From Curtobacterium sp. VKM Ac-1376 (GTDB lineage Bacteria > Actinomycetota > Actinomycetes > Actinomycetales > Microbacteriaceae), in NCBI RefSeq assembly GCF_015351025.1, contig NZ_JADKRV010000003.1, forward strand, positions 310,001 through 374,000: 64,000 bases of DNA, in the 5' to 3' direction. How positions within the stretch are numbered: position 1 is the first letter of the stretch; the number at the start of each line of letters is the position of its first letter. Under the pieces are notes generated by a model. That model did no database searches, was not told the origin of the DNA, and saw nothing but the letters and a program-made list of their open reading frames with translations. Positions 59,237-64,000 of the stretch are shown one piece after another. Position numbers and translations under genes: made by a program.

Positions 59237-59313
59237 GGGTGCTCCTCGTCGTCGTGCCGAGGTCCGCCGGTCACCGAGCCGGCGACCGCGACGCCGTCGG
59301 CTTGATGACCCCT

Positions 59314-59342
59314 ACTCTACGCCCTTGTCTTGCATGATGCAA
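59314..59342 (-). promoter_or_regulatory. Promoter TTGCAT-N17-TAGAGT with overlapping operator
   Basis: On the minus strand TTGCAT (at 59337-59342) and TAGAGT (59314-59319) are exactly 17 bases apart. The -35 is half of a perfect dyad TTGCAT-C-ATGCAA covering 59330-59342, so a repressor would block RNA polymerase. Confidence 0.65.
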
Positions 59343-59354
59343 AACAAAGCTGCA

Positions 59355-60017
59355 TCAGGCGAGGAGCTCGCAGAAGCTCCGTCCACCGGCGGTCCAGCTC
59401 TGCCGCGCCACGAGGCCGGCATCGGCGGCGTACCGGTGCAGCGCGTCGAGGCCGACCTCGGCCCACGGGAACCCGGCGCTCTCGTTGCCGTCCGCGTCCA
59501 CCACGCGGGCGGTGTAGACACGGTCGGCCTGGCGGTCGGGATTCGTCTCGACGACGACCCGGCCCCCGGTCCTGACGATCGTCCCGCAGCGCTCGAGCAA
59601 TGCGGTCGGGTCGCCGCCGATGCCGATGTTCCCGTCGATGACCAGCGCGGTGTCCCAGTGGCCCTCGTCGGGGACCGCGTCGAACACGGAACCCTGCAGG
59701 GCGGTGCCGCCAGCGCGCTCGGCGATCGCGACGGCCTCGGCGGAGACGTCCACGCCGAGCGCGGGGATGCCCCGGGAGCGTGCGGCGACGAGCATCCGGC
59801 CCGGACCGCAGCCGATGTCGATCACTCCGCCGTCGACGTCGTCGAGCAGCGAGCGGTCGACGCGGTCGGCGGCGGCACTCCAGCGGCCGACATCCATCGT
59901 GGTGACGGCGTCGGGGCGGTCGGGGTCGGTCAGGCGCAGGTGGCCGTCGGTGCGGAGTGCCCGGGCGTAGGGCTCGCCGCCGCCGGCACCGAAGGAGACG
60001 GGTGCGTGCATGGTCAT
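59355..60017 (-). CDS. Class I SAM-dependent methyltransferase
   Basis: 220 residues. AdoMet motif VIDIGCGPGRMLVAARSRG near residue 65, then GVDVSAEAVAIAERAG. The substrate is unknown; it closes a cassette in which a glycosyltransferase and DUF2064 protein come first, so a methylated glycoside or lipid is a reasonable guess. ATG at 60017 overlaps the DUF2064 stop by 4 bases (ATGA), translationally coupled. Confidence 0.85.
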   Translation of the reverse strand: MTMHAPVSFGAGGGEPYARALRTDGHLRLTDPDRPDAVTTMDVGRWSAAADRVDRSLLDDVDGGVIDIGCGPGRMLVAARSRGIPALGVDVSAEAVAIAERAGGTALQGSVFDAVPDEGHWDTALVIDGNIGIGGDPTALLERCGTIVRTGGRVVVETNPDRQADRVYTARVVDADGNESAGFPWAEVGLDALHRYAADAGLVARQSWTAGGRSFCELLA

Positions 60018-60679
60018 CGGGTGCTCCCCACGGTCTCGGCACGGAGTGCTCGGCTGAAGTCGGAGTCGGGCGCGAGGTCGGCGACCCGTTCGGCGTCGGG
60101 GATCGTGTCGACGTCGAGCAGCTCGCCGAGCACGCCCACGTCGAGGCCGGCGTCCCGCAGTCGTGCGAGCTGGACCGCGCCGGTGTCGTCGCGCGACATC
60201 GGCACGCCGCGCAGCAGGCCGCCGGTGGGCTCTCGAAGGTACAGCGACCAGAAGCCGCCGTCCTCGGCCGGGCCGAACCACGCGTCGCGGGCGGTGTCGT
60301 CGAACACCGGGGTGAGGTCCGCGGCGGACACCTGCGGGGTGTCCATACCGACGAGCAGCAGCGGGCCGTCAACGGCGTCGAACAGGAACCCGAGGCGCTC
60401 GTCGAGGCCGCCACCGGGCTGGTGCAGTACCTCGAACCCCTCGGCCGACGCCGGCACGACGTCGCCGTCGAAGAACAGGACCCGGCGGGCCGCGGGGAGC
60501 GCGCGGACGGTCGACAGTGTGTCGGCGAGGCTCGCGGACGCCACGCGGGCGGCGCCCTCGGGAGAGAGCGCCGGCGTCAGCCGGGTCTTCACCCTGCCGG
60601 GCAGGCACTCCTTCGCCACGACGGCGACGGTGACCGCGGGAGTCGGTGCGGCATCCGGGGCGGCGGTCTCGACGGTCAC
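60014..60679 (-). CDS. DUF2064 family protein (glycosyltransferase-like)
   Basis: 221 residues. It has the VAVVAKECLPGRVKTRLTPAL start and LLLVGMDTPQVS (a DxD-like loop), WFGPAEDGGFWSLYL as in DUF2064/TIGR04282 proteins, which resemble nucleotide-sugar transferases. GTG at 60679 overlaps the GT2 stop. Frequently accompanies the GT2 gene seen here. Substrate unknown. Confidence 0.88.
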   Translation of the reverse strand: MTVETAAPDAAPTPAVTVAVVAKECLPGRVKTRLTPALSPEGAARVASASLADTLSTVRALPAARRVLFFDGDVVPASAEGFEVLHQPGGGLDERLGFLFDAVDGPLLLVGMDTPQVSAADLTPVFDDTARDAWFGPAEDGGFWSLYLREPTGGLLRGVPMSRDDTGAVQLARLRDAGLDVGVLGELLDVDTIPDAERVADLAPDSDFSRALRAETVGSTR

Positions 60680-61425
60680 GCGCGGGCCTCCTCGGTGACG
60701 GGGGCAGACTCGGCCGCGTGGCGGAGCGGCCCCGGTGCGACGACCCGGACACGGGCCTCCCGGCGGTACGCACGCAGCAGGCGCGACATGTCCCGCACCG
60801 CGTTGACGGTGCCGCGGAGCGTGCCGGTGACCTTGCTGTCGCCGATGCGCTGCGCGTACCCGATGTCGGATTCGTCGACGCGCCAGCCCGCGGCGTGGGC
60901 GGCGAGCACCATCTCGAGCGGGTAGCCGCTGCGACGGTCGCGGAGGTCCAGGGACACGAGGTCCTCGCGGCGCATCACGCGCATCGGGCCGAGGTCGCGC
61001 AGGCGGTAGCCGGTCGCCCGGCGCATGAGCACGGCGAGCACGCGGTTCGCGAAGTGCGCGTGCGGCGCCCAGGCGCCCCGTCCGGTCGGGACGCGGCGGC
61101 CGAGTGCCAGGTCGACGCGGCCGCTGGCCACCCGGTCGACGAGCGGAGGGAGCTCAGCGGGGTCCATCGACGCGTCGGCGTCGCAGAAGGCGACGAAGTC
61201 CGCGGTCGCGGCGGCGACTCCGGCAGCACAGGCCGAGCCGAAGCCCTTGACCGGTTCGGTCACCACGAGTGCGCCGTGCGCGCGGGCGACGTCGGCCGAG
61301 CCGTCGGTCGATCCGTTGTCGACGACGATCGCCCGGTAGCCCGTCGGGAGGCGCCCGATGACCTTCGGCAGCGCGTCCGCCTCGTCGAGGCACGGCAGGA
61401 TCACGTCGACAGTCATGTCCGTCAT
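60676..61425 (-). CDS. Glycosyltransferase family 2
   Basis: 249 residues. VDVILPCLDEADALPKVIGR and IVVDNGSTDGSADVARAHG (nucleotide-sugar site), with DAD in FVAFCDADASMDPAEL near 90. It resembles dolichyl-phosphate-type or polyprenyl sugar transferases, with no membrane helices, so it would act on a soluble or lipid-linked acceptor. The ATG at 61425 is three codons before an alternative at 61416. First gene of the three-gene operon. Confidence 0.9.
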   Translation of the reverse strand: MTDMTVDVILPCLDEADALPKVIGRLPTGYRAIVVDNGSTDGSADVARAHGALVVTEPVKGFGSACAAGVAAATADFVAFCDADASMDPAELPPLVDRVASGRVDLALGRRVPTGRGAWAPHAHFANRVLAVLMRRATGYRLRDLGPMRVMRREDLVSLDLRDRRSGYPLEMVLAAHAAGWRVDESDIGYAQRIGDSKVTGTLRGTVNAVRDMSRLLRAYRREARVRVVAPGPLRHAAESAPVTEEARA

Positions 61426-61550
61426 TCGGTGCGGTCGGTCGGATCGACGGGTCTGTCCTGGCATGCCCTCGACACAACACGACGACACCCCGCGGGGTAC
61501 AGGAAAGGCGCGGGTCCTGGCCGTCCAGCGCATTCGGCGCGCGTCCGGCC

Positions 61551-61592
61551 CCCAGAACGGGGGACAGGTGCGCGCGTGTCGTGCGTTCTGGG
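61551..61592. repeat. Long hairpin CCCAGAACG / CGTTCTGGG with inner GACA/TGTC
   Basis: The outer 9-base arms pair perfectly and enclose a second 4-base stem, separated by GGG/GTG internal loops. It directly precedes the three-way junction element. Confidence 0.55.
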
Positions 61593-61600
61593 TGTCGCAA

Positions 61601-61681
61601 GACGCCGTCGTGTCGTCGAGACGCCGCCGAATGCGGCGGCGTCTCACGCACCAGGGGGTGCGTTGCCGACACGACGGCGTC
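61601..61681. repeat. Predicted three-way junction (15-bp outer stem, 12-bp and 7-bp inner hairpins)
   Basis: GACGCCGTCGTGTCG (61601-61615) pairs with 61667-61681; inside, GAGACGCCGCCG/CGGCGGCGTCTC (61618-61645) and ACGCACC/GGTGCGT (61646-61663) form two perfect hairpins. All stems are perfect. No open frame crosses it. Confidence 0.75.
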
Positions 61682-61708
61682 CTGCGGGGCCGTGGGGGCG
61701 GGGACTGC

Positions 61709-61750
61709 GGACGGGAGGCTCGGGGCGGGGCCGCCACGGGCCTCCCGTCC
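61709..61750. terminator. Palindrome terminator, decayed arms (family A)
   Basis: GGACGGGAGGC...GCCTCCCGTCC arms pair with two mismatches in the inner arm (CTCGGGGCGG opposite CCGCCACGGG). It lies downstream of the epimerase, 41 bases from its stop. Confidence 0.65.
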
Positions 61751-61790
61751 GGCGGGTGCGTGCGTCTCGTGCGTCGCGCACGAAGTGGGG

Positions 61791-62861
61791 CTACCGGACG
61801 GCGCTCCGGAGCGGGGCCGTCGCGAAGTCGCGCATGCCGGCCGCGAAGTCGACCTCGGCGTGCCAGCCGAGCTCATCGGCGATGCGGGCGGAACTCGCCG
61901 TGACGTGGCGGACGTCGCCCAGGCGGTACTCGCCCGTGACGACCGGCTGCGGGCCGTCGGGTCCGGCGATCGCCGCGGCCATGTCGCCGATCGTGTGCAC
62001 GGTGCCGGAGCCGACGTTGTACGTGCGGAACGAGTCCGACGGCAGGTCGGCGGTCGCGGCGATCGAGGCGGCGTTCGCGCCGGCGACGTCGTCGACGTGC
62101 ACGAAGTCGCGACGCTGAGCGCCGTCCTCGAAGACGCGGGGCGCCTCGCCGCGGGCCAGCGCCGAGCGGAACAGTGACGCGACACCGGCGTAGGGGGTGT
62201 TCGCGGGCATGCCGGGTCCGTAGACGTTGTGGTAGCGGAGCGCGATCACACGGCCATCGGTGGCGCGGGCCCAGCTCGAGGCGAGGTGCTCCTGGGCGAC
62301 CTTCGTCTGCGCGTACACGTTGCGGGGGTCGAGTGCGGCGGACTCGTCGATCAGGCCGGGCAGCAGGGGCTGCCCGTCCGGGCCGATGGGGTCGAAGCGG
62401 CCGGCGTCGAGGTCCTCGCGGCGGCGGGCCGGCGGACGGACGGATTCGCCGGAGGCGGTCGTGTACGCGCCCTCGCCGTAGACGACCATCGAGCTGGCGA
62501 CGACGAGCCGGCCGATGTCGTGCCGGTCCATGCCGGCGAGGACGTGGGCGGTGCCGGCGTCGTTCGACGAGACGTAGTCGGGGGCGTCCTGGAAGTCGAC
62601 GCCGAGGCCGACCTTCGCGGCCTGGTGGCAGACGACGTCGATGCCGTCGAGCGCGGCGTCGAGGGCGACCCGGTCGCGGACGTCGCCGTGCACGAACGCG
62701 ATGCCCTGCTGCTGGTGGGCGTGGACGACCTCGGCGGGGTCGCCGTGCACGTCGTCGCGGAGGGAGTCGAGGACACGGACCTCGTGGCCGTCGGCCAGGG
62801 CGCGGCGGACGATCGCGGAGCCGATGAAGCCGGCGCCGCCGGTGACGAGGAGGCGGCTCAT
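61791..62861 (-). CDS. NAD-dependent epimerase/dehydratase
   Basis: 356 residues. The NAD loop is LLVTGGAGFIGSAIVRRAL at the start; catalytic SSM and YAQTK near 125/185 match the S/T-x-x-x-Y-x-x-x-K extended-SDR plan; RYHNVYGPGMPANTPYAGVA near 215 is the sugar-nucleotide epimerase signature. It probably makes a modified UDP- or dTDP-sugar for the glycosyltransferase operon downstream. ATG at 62861 overlaps the MTAP stop (ATGA), coupled. Confidence 0.92.
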   Translation of the reverse strand: MSRLLVTGGAGFIGSAIVRRALADGHEVRVLDSLRDDVHGDPAEVVHAHQQQGIAFVHGDVRDRVALDAALDGIDVVCHQAAKVGLGVDFQDAPDYVSSNDAGTAHVLAGMDRHDIGRLVVASSMVVYGEGAYTTASGESVRPPARRREDLDAGRFDPIGPDGQPLLPGLIDESAALDPRNVYAQTKVAQEHLASSWARATDGRVIALRYHNVYGPGMPANTPYAGVASLFRSALARGEAPRVFEDGAQRRDFVHVDDVAGANAASIAATADLPSDSFRTYNVGSGTVHTIGDMAAAIAGPDGPQPVVTGEYRLGDVRHVTASSARIADELGWHAEVDFAAGMRDFATAPLRSAVR

Positions 62862-63808
62862 GCGGTGGCGCCCGCGGTCGAGGTGGCGGGCTGGGCCTGC
62901 ATGGCGGTGGCGCCCGCGGTGGCGCCTGTGGACTGGGCCTGCATGATGCTGGCGCTCGCGCTGGTGGGGACGAGCTCGCGCGGGGTGAAGTCGGCGGGGA
63001 TCGCGGCGACGATCTCGCCGATGGCGCGGACGATGACCTCGTTGGCGCGGGCGAGGCGCTCCATGACGAGGGCGTGGGTGACGACGGCTCCGGCGTCGTC
63101 GACGTCGGGGCCGCTGGCTGCGGCTGCGGCTGCGGCTGCGGCTTCGTCCTCGGTCGGGGCCAGGCCGGCGTCGGCGTCGGTGACGAACGACAGGTTGACG
63201 GTCGCGATGCCGAGCTCAGCGGCGAGCGGGACCTCCGGGGTCATCGTCATGTTGACGGTGTGGCCTCCGGCCTGGCGGAGCCAGACGGACTCGGCGCGGG
63301 TGGAGAACCGGGGCCCCTGGATGACGACGCACGTGCCGGTCGGACGGAACGGCACGTCGAGCCCGGAGACGGCCTCGATCGCCGCGCGTCGGAGCGTCGG
63401 GTCGAACGGATCGGCGAACGACAGGTGCTGGACGTCGTCCTCGAAGAACGTGTCGGCGCGACCCCAGGTGCGGTCGATGAGCTGGTCGGTGACGACGAAG
63501 GTCCCAGGGGCGTAGTCGGGGTGCAGGCCGCCGACGGCGCTCGAGGACACGATCGCGCGGACGCCGAGCGAGCGGAGCGCCCAGACGTTCGCCCGGTGGT
63601 TGATGCGGTGCGGGGCGACGGAGTGCTCGCGGCCGTGGCGGGTCAGGAACGCGACCCGTCGACCGGCCATCGTGCCGATGCTGATCGGGCTCGACGTCGG
63701 GCCGAACGGGGTCGGGACGTCGAGTTCATCGGCGGTGCCCGCCTCGAACAGCTGGTAGAGGCCGGAGCCTCCGATGACACCGATCGTCACGGCTTCGTCG
63801 TTCTCCAC
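62858..63808 (-). CDS. S-methyl-5'-thioadenosine phosphorylase (MTAP/PNP family)
   Basis: 316 residues. IGVIGGSGLYQLFEAGTADE, then LTRHGREHSVAPHRINHRAN (phosphate loop), VVIQGPRFSTRAES and MTMTPEVPLAAELG are MTAP motifs. It splits methylthioadenosine by phosphorolysis in methionine salvage, although purine-nucleoside activity is possible. The last 25-30 residues are an Ala/Thr repeat tail, MQAQSTGATAGATA, and an internal run of nine Ala is present. GTG at 63808 follows GGAGG. First gene of the cassette. Confidence 0.88.
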   Translation of the reverse strand: MENDEAVTIGVIGGSGLYQLFEAGTADELDVPTPFGPTSSPISIGTMAGRRVAFLTRHGREHSVAPHRINHRANVWALRSLGVRAIVSSSAVGGLHPDYAPGTFVVTDQLIDRTWGRADTFFEDDVQHLSFADPFDPTLRRAAIEAVSGLDVPFRPTGTCVVIQGPRFSTRAESVWLRQAGGHTVNMTMTPEVPLAAELGIATVNLSFVTDADAGLAPTEDEAAAAAAAAASGPDVDDAGAVVTHALVMERLARANEVIVRAIGEIVAAIPADFTPRELVPTSASASIMQAQSTGATAGATAMQAQPATSTAGATA

Positions 63809-63914
63809 GGGTCCTCCGGTTGGTCGTCGGCGCGGGCTGCGCGCTGGATACGCTACTGACGGCGCCACCGGGCGAACCCGGAGCGGCGCCGCCAACCCCT
63901 GTTCGGAGGCATCT

Positions 63915-64000
63915 GTGCGAACGATCGGTCAGCACCGCGACGACCTGGCGGCGCTCCTCGCGCCGGTGGTGGCGGGTCTCGGCGCAGAACGGTGGGGCAT
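63915..64000 (+). CDS. 5' end of a gene, possibly molybdopterin molybdotransferase (window end)
   Basis: GTG at 63915 begins VRTIGQHRDDLAALLAPVVA, cut off by the window end after 28 codons. The opening resembles MoeA, which begins RSVAEHRAxVAALLxPL. That fits a link to molybdenum cofactor synthesis, but the fragment is too short. It is divergent from the MTAP gene by 106 bases. Confidence 0.35.
   Translation, partial: MRTIGQHRDDLAALLAPVVAGLGAERWG

Larger units (their letters stand above)
61426..61790. other. 365-base intergenic region dense in secondary structure
   Basis: No protein-coding gene is seen. It separates the epimerase (ends 61791) from the GT2 operon and contains three structures: a hairpin at 61551-61592, a three-way junction at 61601-61681 and a family A palindrome at 61709-61750. 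The remainder contains CGCGCG and CCCCGCGGGG repeats. Confidence 0.7.

Overview
The window is a chromosomal segment of a GC-rich actinobacterium. GTG starts are common, genes overlap by 4 bases (ATGA/GTGA), and it carries class E sortase, DUF3072/DUF3073 proteins, a MocR/YczE pair and an alpha-E protein. These fit the family Microbacteriaceae, and a Curtobacterium-like organism is the best guess; this rests on gene content, not a database search. I saw no rRNA, tRNA, phage, transposase or CRISPR array.

Layout. (1) 0-8.4 kb, purine synthesis: purL (cut by the window start), purQ, a purD-purS chimera, purF and purM, with a sterol-carrier-like protein, a large LuxR regulator, a small membrane protein and DUF3073. 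(2) 8.5-18.5 kb: flavin oxidoreductase, DUF3072, APC permease, MerR, a PadR/DUF4097 operon, a divergent YczE/MocR pair and DUF6518. (3) 18.6-26.7 kb: RND exporter, secreted esterase, PPK2 kinase and a DEAD-box helicase with an expanded repeat tail. (4) 26.8-30.0 kb: DinB protein, then MarR divergent from a TasA/camelysin-like exported protein and a SipW-type signal peptidase with a substrate-like C-terminal domain. (5) 30.1-40.8 kb: SbcD/SbcC, class E sortase, GNAT, EamA, CPBP protease, RecQ, acyltransferase. (6) 40.9-51.8 kb: M23 peptidase, beta-hydroxyacid dehydrogenase-like enzyme, two MarR regulators, alpha-E protein, MFS exporter, a short-chain dehydrogenase remnant, acetamidase, PiT phosphate transporter, lipase-like hydrolase, lipoate ligase. 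(7) 52-64 kb: orphan DNA methyltransferase, DHA2 exporter with an unusual extracellular insertion, esterase, phosphoglucomutase, and a minus-strand cassette of MTA phosphorylase, epimerase, glycosyltransferase, DUF2064 and methyltransferase.

Main surprises. The purD start region is joined in frame to the purS end, as if a segment of the purine operon had been deleted, so two steps of de novo purine synthesis look broken unless other copies exist. The SipW-like peptidase appears to carry its own substrate-like domain beside a TasA-like protein, and is the best candidate for an undescribed export or surface system. The intergenic DNA is rich in long perfect palindromes: a terminator-like family with conserved outer arms and covarying inner arms (six copies), a 51-bp palindrome present twice, and a predicted three-way junction at 61.6 kb.
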